A stretch of 64,000 bases of DNA from Eutreptiella sp. 'Long Island Sound 2002' (taxonomy: Eukaryota > Euglenozoa > Euglenophyceae > Eutreptiales > Eutreptiaceae). This document shows, piece after piece, positions 23,182 through 33,195 of this stretch. The stretch is from assembly GCA_964036045.1 (NCBI GenBank), contig OZ038389.1:37581998-37645997 (forward strand), written 5' to 3'. The number at the start of each line of letters is the position of its first letter. The stretch's first letter is position 1. The translations under genes and the position numbers were made by a program. The notes below the pieces were generated by a model. It was not told the DNA's origin, made no database searches, and saw only the letters and a program-made list of their open reading frames with translations.

Positions 23182-26100
23182 AGGCAGACAATGTTGTCAA
23201 CATACCGGCACAGTTTTGTGTGAGGCGGAAGTTCTTTATCAAAATTGACATTGCTTTCTTTTTCCATCAGCATGATGTTGGCATTCAGAGATGCCAATTT
23301 TCCTCCTATCGTGACACCAGTGAACTGCTCCCAAATTTCCGGTCCCAGTTGGAAAAAATCGTTGAGACAGGACTCAGCTGTCACGGCAGCGACCAAGTCG
23401 TCGTCAGACAGGATGTGAAAATATTTAGGCGATTTTTTGCCCACACAGTCTAATTGCTTGGTGTTTCCTTTGGCAATGGAGATGAACAAATGGTTCTCAG
23501 CGCGAGCTGTACAGTACATTGCACGTGCTCTGGCAAACAGATTTACATAGCTGGGTCTCAGCTGTTTTCTTATGAGCGAAGGGAACATACGTTCCAGATC
23601 GAGCTCAAACCCTGCTACTGGTACACCAAGTGTATGGAAATATTCCTTGGCCGGGCGAAGGAAGTGTTTTTCCATTTGCTGTTGGTCACAGACAAGGAGA
23701 GTGAAAAAAATTGATGCGAAGAAGCGTTGAGCAACAGATGCTGCTCTGCTAATAATGCTATAGGAATTTTTCCACGGGTGTCCTCCATTGGAAAAAATCT
23801 CTCTTGTTGTGACCGAGGAAATCGGTGCTGGCGGCTTGTAGGGCAGCGACTTTCCTTTCAATGAAAGAATAACCGAGGGGGGATATTGTGAACGAGGCAT
23901 TTTCTGGTCGTACGCAGGATTAGGAGGTATGTACAAAATATTGTCTGTCAGAGTCATGATGTCTGAGGCCGCAGATAGCAATTTATATTTTACAAAGAGG
24001 AAATCCGTAGGTAGAGTAGTAGCAGGAGGGGAGATGTGAAGTCGGGGTAAAACAATACCCTTCAGTTGAGGAATTTGAACAGACAAGGCATTGCGCTGTC
24101 GCATCTGACTCACAAATCTGACGACAAAAGGAAAGAGGCGCGCACACAGATAGTAATAAACAAGCAAGACGTGCCTTGAACGGACTGCGGATGAAGTAGT
24201 CAGAATATGGCGATAATTCTTGGCACCCTTGAATGCATGAATGAAAATCCTCAGGAAGGTAACCGTAGTAGCAACAACAAAGAGTAGGGGATATTTATCC
24301 ACACGAATGGGAACACTGTCGGGGACAAGGGTGAAGAATTTTTGTACAAGTTTGTGAGGGAGCAGGAGCACATTTTTTGGGTGCAGACAATTATTTACAA
24401 CAGTATGTACAGCAGAGGCAAAGTGTCTGAAAGGAAAGGGTTTACTGTGTGGAATTGCCTGTCGAATGGCATTGAGCTGGGTACTGAGCTGTCGATGTAA
24501 AAGATGTTTTGGAGGGGCAACACAGGTCCCCAAGGACGCGTGTAATAGTGATTTCAATTCTGGGTGGTGTGTGGTCTGGTACAATTGGGGTCCTGTAAGG
24601 ATTGAATTGGACATGGTGGAGGTGGATACATCTGATTCGGCCTGTTGGAGGGATATTTGAATTCTGTCTCTGGTGAAAACCCGAACCAGTTTTGGGGGCA
24701 ATTTTTGCGGTAGCAATAGAATACTTTGTATGTATAGTTTTATGGGTTTTGGTAAAGAAGTACAGTGCAAAAACTGCTGGAATGCTCGACGAACTGTTCT
24801 AGTATGTTTAGGGGTGATGCAGGGGATATGTAGAGGAAGGAAGTAAGGCAGTGTGATGTGAAGACTTCTTTGAACAAAGGGGATGAAGCGTTTTTGGAGA
24901 CATCGGTACTTCCAACCATTCAACGTACCTTTTGCTTTGGTGAGAATCATGATAGCATCGTATGGCGTAATGGACAGTCGACGTAGTTGAAGTTGACGAT
25001 CCCAGAGTTGTTGATCTTGCAAAGCACTATCAGTGAGATGTCTAACCATTCGATGACGAATCAACCAACACAGGAAACCTTTTTGTTTGTGTTTTTTGTC
25101 ATTGAGATTCGGTTGGTGAGTGGCAATAAATCTTTGTTCCTGTCTGTCAGCTTCAAAGCAAGGAAGTGGTTTTACGGGTAAGGGTAGGAAATTATGGAAA
25201 CCGAGTTGATGGAGGTATTGGAAGTAGGTTGGACCTCGACGTGATTTTTGGAGTTTAACCCATGCCAACCCCTGCTGGAGTTCTTCTTTCCATCTGGTGA
25301 ACACTGCTCGCGGATTGGTAATGGCACCAGTTTGACCAAAGTACGGTGCTCTCAGCATGGGGGAAACAGAGGCATAAAGCCATTGACCTGGCTCAAAGAG
25401 ACCAGAGATAGCTTGAGGATGAACTTCCAGAAGCAAATCACGAATCCAAGGCATGGGAGCATAGGGTAAAGCTGGAAGGGAGCATATAACCGAACCTTTG
25501 ATAGTGTCCCATGCATCCTTGTGTTTGATGTTAAGAAAGGCAGCACGCCGGATTGGAAGCTCACGATTCCACACAGACCAGAAAAAAGCAGTAGCAGACG
25601 GGGAGTGGTACAACGGCATATTTACAGATGGCGGGGTTGTACAGTTTGGGGGTAGTACTGTGAATGCCAGACGTAAATGGGTTGGTAATGGCAGCATACG
25701 ATGGTGGATTGAGGATAGAGGTTTGGACATGGTCGCACAGTACAACGGGAAATTAATCGGCCATTGTAATGCTGCCTTGGTATTCTGAAATAACCAGAGG
25801 GAAGTACAGTTGTCACCCAGGGGGTAGGTGAGTTGGCAAGAAACGTGATTGTACAGGAGTGAGGGCAATAGTACCGTATCTTCCCTATGGAGAAGCAGAA
25901 TGAAGCGTGCAGGATATTGATGTTGGACTAAGCATTGTGTGATACTGGGCAGTACATTGTACGGTGTATCGTAAAAATACGGTTGAAGACAGATTGCAGC
26001 AACGTAATGATGTTTATGCAGAAAAGACAGTGGGGATTTACACCAATCGATACTGTCATGCAACAGAGGCATATGTACAAAGGGTAGGGTGGTAGGAAAA

Positions 26101-26813
26101 GCAAAATTGGGGTGCAATTCTAGAGTAATGCCAGCAGTAACATGGAAGGCCCTAAGCAGTTTGGACATGCGATTAGTCGCCAACTTTCGGCCATAGGCAT
26201 ATGGAAGCGGGTGAGGTTGGTTGTCCTGGGCAGAGTGAAATTGGAAATGAAATGTCATGTTCACCACCTTGAGCAACCAGGGAAGGAAACAGCGAACAAT
26301 AGAGGGAGTAACGTGAGACCAGAGTGTAATACCGCGGTGTTTGCAAAAGAATGTCCAGAGTGACTGCAAAAAAGGCCAACGGTACACAGCATGAGCAAAA
26401 GCACGTACAATCTGAGAGGGAGCATAGGGGGAACTAATAATGAAGGGATCATCAGTCTCATTCCCAGAGACCTCAATTGCTTGTGCTGTACGTAGATCTT
26501 TAATAGTTTGCAGAAAAGTCTTCTGCACGTACAGCAGACCATGCAATTCATGCAACATCTCTGCTAAGGATTTGTCCTGAGCACATTGGTTGATATTTTC
26601 ATTCAGACATGTCCGTGAATTGAAATCAGGGTCATGAGTCCAATATTGACAGGTCCATTTACATAATGGGATACTCCAATTCTGGCAAAAACGTAACAAA
26701 TTGGGAGCAATGCAGGCAGCAGAATCATACGAAGGAGTACATGCAGTGGGACAGGGGCAACGCCGGTGTAAAATAGAGGGAGGATATGCAGGGGAGAAAG
26801 GCGGGATAACCAA
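23109..26813 (-). CDS. GIY-YIG-like endonuclease plus reverse transcriptase, copy 1 (ORF2)
   Basis: About 1234 codons counted from a TTG at 26813; the frame is open further upstream to the slippery heptamer of ORF1, so ORF2 is probably made as an ORF1-ORF2 fusion. Around residues 478-512 a GIY-YIG-type motif is visible: WLY, about 9 residues, YFGQTG, then R and RWKEEL. RT palm motifs are at the C-terminus: motif A FELDLERMFPSLI (about residue 1070), motif B GVTIGGKLASLNANI (about 1170) and motif C RYVDNIV (about 1206), with Asn in place of the usual second Asp. The ORF stops soon after motif C, and the rest of the RT lies in the -1 frame (21976-23181). N-terminal Cys/His clusters (residues 18-80) may be a further zinc-binding region. 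Copy 1 has no internal stop codon. Confidence 0.82.
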   Translation of the reverse strand: MVIPPFSPAYPPSILHRRCPCPTACTPSYDSAACIAPNLLRFCQNWSIPLCKWTCQYWTHDPDFNSRTCLNENINQCAQDKSLAEMLHELHGLLYVQKTFLQTIKDLRTAQAIEVSGNETDDPFIISSPYAPSQIVRAFAHAVYRWPFLQSLWTFFCKHRGITLWSHVTPSIVRCFLPWLLKVVNMTFHFQFHSAQDNQPHPLPYAYGRKLATNRMSKLLRAFHVTAGITLELHPNFAFPTTLPFVHMPLLHDSIDWCKSPLSFLHKHHYVAAICLQPYFYDTPYNVLPSITQCLVQHQYPARFILLLHREDTVLLPSLLYNHVSCQLTYPLGDNCTSLWLFQNTKAALQWPINFPLYCATMSKPLSSIHHRMLPLPTHLRLAFTVLPPNCTTPPSVNMPLYHSPSATAFFWSVWNRELPIRRAAFLNIKHKDAWDTIKGSVICSLPALPYAPMPWIRDLLLEVHPQAISGLFEPGQWLYASVSPMLRAPYFGQTGAITNPRAVFTRWKEELQQGLAWVKLQKSRRGPTYFQYLHQLGFHNFLPLPVKPLPCFEADRQEQRFIATHQPNLNDKKHKQKGFLCWLIRHRMVRHLTDSALQDQQLWDRQLQLRRLSITPYDAIMILTKAKGTLNGWKYRCLQKRFIPFVQRSLHITLPYFLPLHIPCITPKHTRTVRRAFQQFLHCTSLPKPIKLYIQSILLLPQKLPPKLVRVFTRDRIQISLQQAESDVSTSTMSNSILTGPQLYQTTHHPELKSLLHASLGTCVAPPKHLLHRQLSTQLNAIRQAIPHSKPFPFRHFASAVHTVVNNCLHPKNVLLLPHKLVQKFFTLVPDSVPIRVDKYPLLFVVATTVTFLRIFIHAFKGAKNYRHILTTSSAVRSRHVLLVYYYLCARLFPFVVRFVSQMRQRNALSVQIPQLKGIVLPRLHISPPATTLPTDFLFVKYKLLSAASDIMTLTDNILYIPPNPAYDQKMPRSQYPPSVILSLKGKSLPYKPPAPISSVTTREIFSNGGHPWKNSYSIISRAASVAQRFFASIFFTLLVCDQQQMEKHFLRPAKEYFHTLGVPVAGFELDLERMFPSLIRKQLRPSYVNLFARARAMYCTARAENHLFISIAKGNTKQLDCVGKKSPKYFHILSDDDLVAAVTAESCLNDFFQLGPEIWEQFTGVTIGGKLASLNANIMLMEKESNVNFDKELPPHTKLCRYVDNIVCLCPATQLLSYALYIGCCTVLTVYR

Positions 26814-26836
26814 AGATGGTGAAGTCGAATCCTCAG

Positions 26837-27913
26837 CTACTTTTTTGCCGTAGCTTCATCCTTCGGGAGATTCTCAGGAGAGCCTTGGACTTGAATGGAC
26901 GGAATGGGAATGCTATTCGAATCCACGGCAACAGCTTGAAAAGTAGGACCATTTACAGAAGTAAAGGTACCAAGCGTCGGGACCCACGGTTCAATGGGAG
27001 ATCGTCGGAAAGAAAACCACAGAGGACGTCCTGGGGCAACGTCTGCGATGTTCATTCGATCTTGGGGAGCATACGCTTTAAGCTCGATTTTCGCTGAGAT
27101 GGCGGCATCAATTTTATTTTCGATGTGACCCACCTTGGTACGAACTTCACCCAAACCGGTTTCGAGGTCGGTCACACGGTCATCAAGAGATTTGGTGTCA
27201 TCGACATCCATGTTACGCGGTCGGCTATCGGGGGAAGGAGGACGGGTACGCTTAGCAGGATGCGTAGGGGCAGGAGAGTCCACAGCCGCTCTTTTGCCAG
27301 ATGAGTCGATATTCAAATCAATCGGAGGATCACCAAGAATAATCGGCAAAAGGGAAGAAGAGGGGCATTTTGGACCATCAAAGGCAGCAACAGACATAGC
27401 TTTGTCACCATCCTTGCTGATCTTTAATCGCTGTAGAGCTGTATCATGGTCGTCCGACGTATTAAAACCAAGCAGCACCTCCTGGTTCTGGAAGTAGACG
27501 ACGATGGCTCCGACTAACGAAGACTTCAATGTAGAGGCATCCTTTTCCGTAGTTTTTCGAGAGAGAGTAACACGGATACCAAATTTAATGTTGTAACGCA
27601 GCAAGTCATTAGCAAATTGAGGCAAAGCATCAGCGACCGCTTCACGGATACTACGCGCAAGAGAATCAGAAGTAGGGGTACCACTAGCAACAGCAACATT
27701 TTGTTGTAGAGGGCGAGAATTACGCAAAATACAAGCAGAAGTAGAATGACCAACTTCTCTTCCATGGAATTGGCAGAAATACTTCGGTTGGCCGTTGGGC
27801 CATACCCCAATAGAATCATCTTTGTTCATCGTAATAGATTGAACCGAAGAAGAATTTTGACGGGTACAGTCTTTGATCATGTGTCCAATTTGACCGCAGC
27901 CGAAACACTTCAT
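26837..27913 (-). CDS. Gag-like zinc-knuckle protein, element copy 1 (ORF1)
   Basis: 358 codons from the ATG at 27913; the frame is open 13 codons further up but without ATG. The N-terminus has a classic CCHC knuckle, C-x2-C-x4-H-x4-C (CFGCGQIGHMIKDC, residues 2-15). About 40 residues later comes a second C-x2-H-x5-H-x4-C knuckle (CQFHGREVGHSTSAC). The middle is basic/Ser-rich with a PAKRTRPPSPDSRPRN segment, then a short predicted coiled-coil-like stretch (DRVTDLETGLGEVRTKVGHIENKIDAAI). This suggests an RNA-binding nucleocapsid-like role; most described Penelope-like elements lack one. The ORF ends in AAAAAAG then TAG, a -1 frameshift signal into ORF2. Confidence 0.85.
   Translation of the reverse strand: MKCFGCGQIGHMIKDCTRQNSSSVQSITMNKDDSIGVWPNGQPKYFCQFHGREVGHSTSACILRNSRPLQQNVAVASGTPTSDSLARSIREAVADALPQFANDLLRYNIKFGIRVTLSRKTTEKDASTLKSSLVGAIVVYFQNQEVLLGFNTSDDHDTALQRLKISKDGDKAMSVAAFDGPKCPSSSLLPIILGDPPIDLNIDSSGKRAAVDSPAPTHPAKRTRPPSPDSRPRNMDVDDTKSLDDRVTDLETGLGEVRTKVGHIENKIDAAISAKIELKAYAPQDRMNIADVAPGRPLWFSFRRSPIEPWVPTLGTFTSVNGPTFQAVAVDSNSIPIPSIQVQGSPENLPKDEATAKK
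26840..26846 (-). promoter_or_regulatory. -1 ribosomal frameshift heptamer A AAA AAG at the ORF1 end, copy 1
   Basis: In the ORF1 frame the last codons read GCA AAA AAG TAG, exactly the X XXY YYZ slippery type A AAA AAG, with the stop codon immediately after. The -1 frame continues without a stop into ORF2, which has no ATG at its start. Function is inferred from the sequence arrangement, which is identical in copy 2. Confidence 0.75.
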
Positions 27914-28020
27914 TATGATAGTCAGAAAGCAAAACGAGCAAATACGCGTCAAATTCGAGTGAGAGTGCCAATTGGATGAATCTTGTGGTGTAGGCGGCGA
28001 GTACTAACCGCTGCGCAAGA

Positions 28021-28324
28021 TACACACAATGCAGCAATGCAAAGAAAGAGACTTTCTCAACAAGAATTCATGTACCTGTAGTGTCGTCAATGAATAGTGT
28101 CAAAGGAGTGTATTGGAGTAAATGGAATGCAGGCATTGACTTCACTCAAGAGTTTCGGTCTCAAACATAAAATGCATTGATTCAAGCAGTGACATCAGCG
28201 AGTCAACGTATGTATCACTGATACATTAGTCGGGTGAAGTCGTACTGACAAAACAGGGATTCTCCACAATACTAGTTGCAATCCTTTTCACAATCCTAAT
28301 CCTTATCACACACACACACACAAA
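28021..28324 (-). repeat. R2, internal repeat between the two bodies
   Basis: Same sequence as R1 and R3. The junction to body 1 keeps only TGTGTGTA, followed by the body 5' leader TCTTGCGCAGCGG. It contains the 15-bp perfect palindrome TGTATCACTGATACA at 28211-28225, present in all three R copies. Confidence 0.92.
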
Positions 28325-28334
28325 ATCCCCTGCA

Positions 28335-29540
28335 TCACCTGCGACAACGTCGTTTCGGGAGGGGATGCTGTGCTATGTCTATGAGCGCAGTCAAAGCAGT
28401 GTGAGGGGTCATAGATTGCGGTAGCATGTGGGAATCAATGGGTCGTTTGCCAGTAGTGGTGGGGAATGACTTCGGTGGGGTTTGTGACTGGAGGTGCGGT
28501 CGTTTTGGTCTGGAATGTAGTACAGATGGTGGTCGTGGTCGTTTGGTGTTGTGTTGTACTGGATGGTGGGCTGCATGGTATCTCCAGTGTCCGCCAGACG
28601 GAGGTAGAGGTCTGGGAGTACTTTTACCAGGAAAAGGTCCCACACACCACGAGAACGAAGTTTTCGCTAGTGCAGAACGAATCCATCGTTTGTGGTTGAG
28701 ACGTCTGAAATACAGCAATAGCAAACTGAAGTGTTGTAGTGGTACAGAGCAACCAATGAAACTGGCAAAAGCAAGTATCGGGCAGGGCAAAGAGGAATGA
28801 TGGTACTGCAGAATAGGCCAGATGCTAACAAAAATAGACTTGGACAGAAGCACTGCAGTACAAAATTCAGGTGGGGAGCAAAACGGAATAATATACCGAA
28901 CCCAAAGAAGAGGAAGAGTGGAACGGATGGTTGGGGGAGGAAAGATAGTATCTTGCATGTCCTTCAGAGAAATAGCATCAGGGAAGAATGCAAGTACAGA
29001 TGGTGCCGTAGGTGTAGATTGCAGTGACAAAGCCTTTGTGAGATTTATGGAACGAAAAGTGCAGAATTTAGGGGGAATGGCAGGAATCCAGGGCAAAGTA
29101 GCATAGAACTCTTTCCAGGGGGGGAGAGAAGATTGGGAGAAGCATCGGTAAGTGGTACGGACTTTCGGTAACCACCAGGACGTCGGATAATGGTTCCGCT
29201 GCATTTCCCAGATTGTGTGACTCAGATTTGAAAGGAATATGGAGGGATGTGTTTGCAGAGAGGAAGAAAGACCCAGTAAGTTGTGTAACATACCTTGAAT
29301 CACCCTTTTGGCGTACATGGAGTTGACGGCAGGGTATCGGGACAATGGTATTCGGTTGGTCAAGTGAGAGAGGAGACATTTGTTTTTAAGACCCCAATGT
29401 ATATCCGAGTCAACGCACAGAATTTGAAACTGGAGGGAGGTAAAACTGGTACCCAGTTGCTCTACCGTTAGCGGTACACCGTAAGTACGGTGCAACAACC
29501 GATGTACAATGCGTATGAGAGCAATTGGGTCGCCGGGCAT
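28335..29540 (-). CDS. RT thumb/C-terminal region in a third frame, copy 2 (ORF3)
   Basis: Matches ORF3 of copy 1 across 401 codons, with at least one substitution visible (HHSSLPCP against HHSSVPCP), including the same -1 offset from ORF2. Its stop is just before the (TG)n that leads into R2. Confidence 0.7.
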   Translation of the reverse strand: MPGDPIALIRIVHRLLHRTYGVPLTVEQLGTSFTSLQFQILCVDSDIHWGLKNKCLLSHLTNRIPLSRYPAVNSMYAKRVIQGMLHNLLGLSSSLQTHPSIFLSNLSHTIWEMQRNHYPTSWWLPKVRTTYRCFSQSSLPPWKEFYATLPWIPAIPPKFCTFRSINLTKALSLQSTPTAPSVLAFFPDAISLKDMQDTIFPPPTIRSTLPLLWVRYIIPFCSPPEFCTAVLLSKSIFVSIWPILQYHHSSLPCPILAFASFIGCSVPLQHFSLLLLYFRRLNHKRWIRSALAKTSFSWCVGPFPGKSTPRPLPPSGGHWRYHAAHHPVQHNTKRPRPPSVLHSRPKRPHLQSQTPPKSFPTTTGKRPIDSHMLPQSMTPHTALTALIDIAQHPLPKRRCRR

Positions 29541-32500
29541 AGGCAGACAATGTTGTCAACATACCGGCACAGTTTTGTGTGAGGCGGAAGTTCTTTATCA
29601 AAATTGACATTGCTTTCTTTTTCCATCAGCATGATGTTGGCATTCAGAGATGCCAATTTTCCTCCTATCGTGACACCAGTGAACTGCTCCCAAATTTCCG
29701 GTCCCAGTTGGAAAAAATCGTTGAGACAGGACTCAGCTGTCACGGCAGCGACCAAGTCGTCGTCAGACAGGATGTGAAAATATTTAGGCGATTTTTTGCC
29801 CACACAGTCTAATTGCTTGGTGTTTCCTTTGGCAATGGAGATGAACAAATGGTTCTCAGCGCGAGCTGTACAGTACATTGCACGTGCTCTGGCAAACAGA
29901 TTTACATAGCTGGGTCTCAGCTGTTTTCTTATGAGCGAAGGGAACATACGTTCCAGATCGAGCTCAAACCCTGCTACTGGTACACCAAGTGTATGGAAAT
30001 ATTCCTTGGCCGGGCGAAGGAAGTGTTTTTCCATTTGCTGTTGGTCACAGACAAGGAGAGTGAAAAAAATTGATGCGAAGAAGCGTTGAGCAACAGATGC
30101 TGCTCTGCTAATAATGCTATAGGAATTTTTCCACGGGTGTCCTCCATTGGAAAAAATCTCTCTTGTTGTGACCGAGGAAATCGGTGCTGGCGGCTTGTAG
30201 GGCAGCGACTTTCCTTTCAATGAAAGAATAACCGAGGGGGGATATTGTGAACGAGGCATTTTCTGGTCGTACGCAGGATTAGGAGGTATGTACAAAATAT
30301 TGTCTGTCAGAGTCATGATGTCTGAGGCCGCAGATAGCAATTTATATTTTACAAAGAGGAAATCCGTAGGTAGAGTAGTAGCAGGAGGGGAGATGTGAAG
30401 TCGGGGTAAAACAATACCCTTCAGTTGAGGAATTTGAACAGACAAGGCATTGCGCTGTCGCATCTGACTCACAAATCTGACGACAAAAGGAAAGAGGCGC
30501 GCACACAGATAGTAATAAACAAGCAAGACGTGCCTTGAACGGACTGCGGATGAAGTAGTCAGAATATGGCGATAATTCTTGGCACCCTTGAATGCATGAA
30601 TGAAAATCCTCAGGAAGGTAACCGTAGTAGCAACAACAAAGAGTAGGGGATATTTATCCACACGAATGGGAACACTGTCGGGGACAAGGGTGAAGAATTT
30701 TTGTACAAGTTTGTGAGGGAGCAGGAGCACATTTTTTGGGTGCAGACAATTATTTACAACAGTATGTACAGCAGAGGCAAAGTGTCTGAAAGGAAAGGGT
30801 TTACTGTGTGGAATTGCCTGTCGAATGGCATTGAGCTGGGTACTGAGCTGTCGATGTAAAAGATGTTTTGGAGGGGCAACACAGGTCCCCAAGGACGCGT
30901 GTAATAGTGATTTCAATTCTGGGTGGTGTGTGGTCTGGTACAATTGGGGTCCTGTAAGGATTGAATTGGACATGGTGGAGGTGGATACATCTGATTCGGC
31001 CTGTTGGAGGGATATTTGAATTCTGTCTCTGGTGAAAACCCGAACCAGTTTTGGGGGCAATTTTTGCGGTAGCAATAGAATACTTTGTATGTATAGTTTT
31101 ATGGGTTTTGGTAAAGAAGTACAGTGCAAAAACTGCTGGAATGCTCGACGAACTGTTCTAGTATGTTTAGGGGTGATGCAGGGGATATGTAGAGGAAGGA
31201 AGTAAGGCAGTGTGATGTGAAGACTTCTTTGAACAAAGGGGATGAAGCGTTTTTGGAGACATCGGTACTTCCAACCATTCAACGTACCTTTTGCTTTGGT
31301 GAGAATCATGATAGCATCGTATGGCGTAATGGACAGTCGACGTAGTTGAAGTTGACGATCCCAGAGTTGTTGATCTTGCAAAGCACTATCAGTGAGATGT
31401 CTAACCATTCGATGACGAATCAACCAACGCAGGAAACCTTTTTGTTTGTGTTATTTGTCATTGAGATTCGGTTGGTGAGTGGCAATAAATCTTTGTTCCT
31501 GTCTGTCAGCTTCAAAGCAAGGAAGTGGTTTTACGGGTAAGGGTAGGAAATTATGGAAACCGAGTTGATGGAGGTATTGGAAGTAGGTTGGACCTCGACG
31601 TGATTTTTGGAGTTTAACCCATGCCAACCCCTGCTGGAGTTCTTCTTTCCATCCGGTGAACACTGCTCGCGGATTGGTAATGGCACCAGTTTGACCAAAG
31701 TACGGTGCTCTCAGCATGGGGGAAACAGAGGCATAAAGCCATTGACCTGGCTCAAAGAGACCAGAGATAGCTTGAGGATGAACTTCCAGAAGCAAATCAC
31801 GAATCCAAGGCATGGGAGCATAGGGTAAAGCTGGAAGGGAGCGTATAACCGAACCTTTGATAGTGTCCCATGCATCCTTGTGTTTGATGTTAAGAAAGGC
31901 AGCACGCCGGATTGGAAGCTCACGATTCCACACAGACCAGAAAAAAGCAGTAGCAGACGGGGAGTGGTACAACGGCATATTTACAGATGGCGGGGTTGTA
32001 CAGTTTGGGGGTAGTACTGTGAATGCCATACGTAAATGGGTTGGTAATGGCAGCATACGATGGTGGATTGAGGATAGAGGTTTGGACATGGTCGCACAGT
32101 ACAACGGGAAATTAATCGGCCATTGTAATGCTGCCTTGGTATTCTGAAATAACCAGAGGGAAGTACAGTTGTCACCCAGGGGGTAGGTGAGTTGGCAAGA
32201 AACGTGATTGTACAAGAGTGAGGGCAATAGTACCGTATCTTCCCTATGGAGAAGCAGAATGAAGCGTGCAGGATATTGATGTTGGACTAAGCATTGTGTG
32301 ATACTGGGCAGTACATTGTACGGTGTATCGTAAAAATACGGTTGAAGACAGATTGCAGCAACGTAATGATGTTTATGCAGAAAAGACAGTGGGGATTTAC
32401 ACCAATCGATACTGTCAGGCAACAGAGGCATATGTACAAAGGGTAGGGTGGTAGGAAAAGCAAAATTGGGGTGCAATTCTAGAGTAATGCCAGCAGTAAC

Positions 32501-33172
32501 ATGGAAGGCCCTAAGCAGTTTGGACATGCGATTAGTCGCCAACTTTCGGCCATAGGCATATGGAAGCGGGTGAGGTTGGTTGTCCTGGGCAGAGTGAAAT
32601 TGGAAATGAAATGTCATGTTCACCACCTTGAGCAACCAGGGAAGGAAACAGCGAACAATAGAGGGAGTAACGTGAGACCAGAGTGTAATACCGCGGTGTT
32701 TGCAAAAGAATGTCCAGAGTGACTGCAAAAAAGGCCAACGTTACACAGCATGAGCAAAAGCACGTACAATCTGAGAGGGAGCATAGGGGGAACTAATAAT
32801 GAAGGGATCATCAGTCTCATTCCCAGAGACCTCAATTGCTTGTGCTGTACGTAGATCTTTAATAGTTTGCAGAAAAGTCTTCTGCACGTACAACAGACCA
32901 TGCAATTCATGCAACATCTCTGCTAAGGATTTGTCCTGAGCACATTGGTTGATATTTTCATTCAGACATGTCCGTGAATTGAAATCAGGGTCATGAGTCC
33001 AATATTGACAGGTCCATTTACATAATGGGATACTCCAATTCTGGCAAAAACGTAACAAATTGGGAGCAATGCAGGCAGCAGAATCATACGAAGGAGTACA
33101 TGCAGTGGGACAGGGGCAACGCCGGTGTAAAATAGAGGGAGGATATGCAGGGGAGAAAGGCGGGATAACCAA
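29468..33172 (-). pseudogene. Endonuclease-RT ORF2 of copy 2, interrupted by two nonsense mutations
   Basis: Nearly identical to ORF2 of copy 1, but two single-base changes create stops. At 32741-32743 a TAC (Tyr) codon has become TAA, and at 31451-31453 an AAA (Lys) codon has become TAA. Three open segments remain (32741-33172, 31451-32728, 29468-31423). The RT palm motifs, including YVDN, are intact in the last segment; the GIY-YIG-like motif is in the middle one. This copy cannot make full-length protein without readthrough, while copy 1 can. Confidence 0.85.
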
Positions 33173-33195
33173 AGATGGTGAAGTCGAATCCTCAG

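Noticed and set aside
23220-23714. Plus-strand 77- and 86-codon frames opposite the RT palm
   Set aside because: Antisense to RT motifs A-C; no independent evidence.
22067-28000. Plus-strand frames of 60-124 codons within the dimer
   Set aside because: They are shadows of the minus-strand ORFs and repeat identically in both copies.
28133-28208. Calling the hammerhead-like motif as a ribozyme feature
   Set aside because: Two core positions and stem II do not fit the consensus, so it is listed only as a finding.
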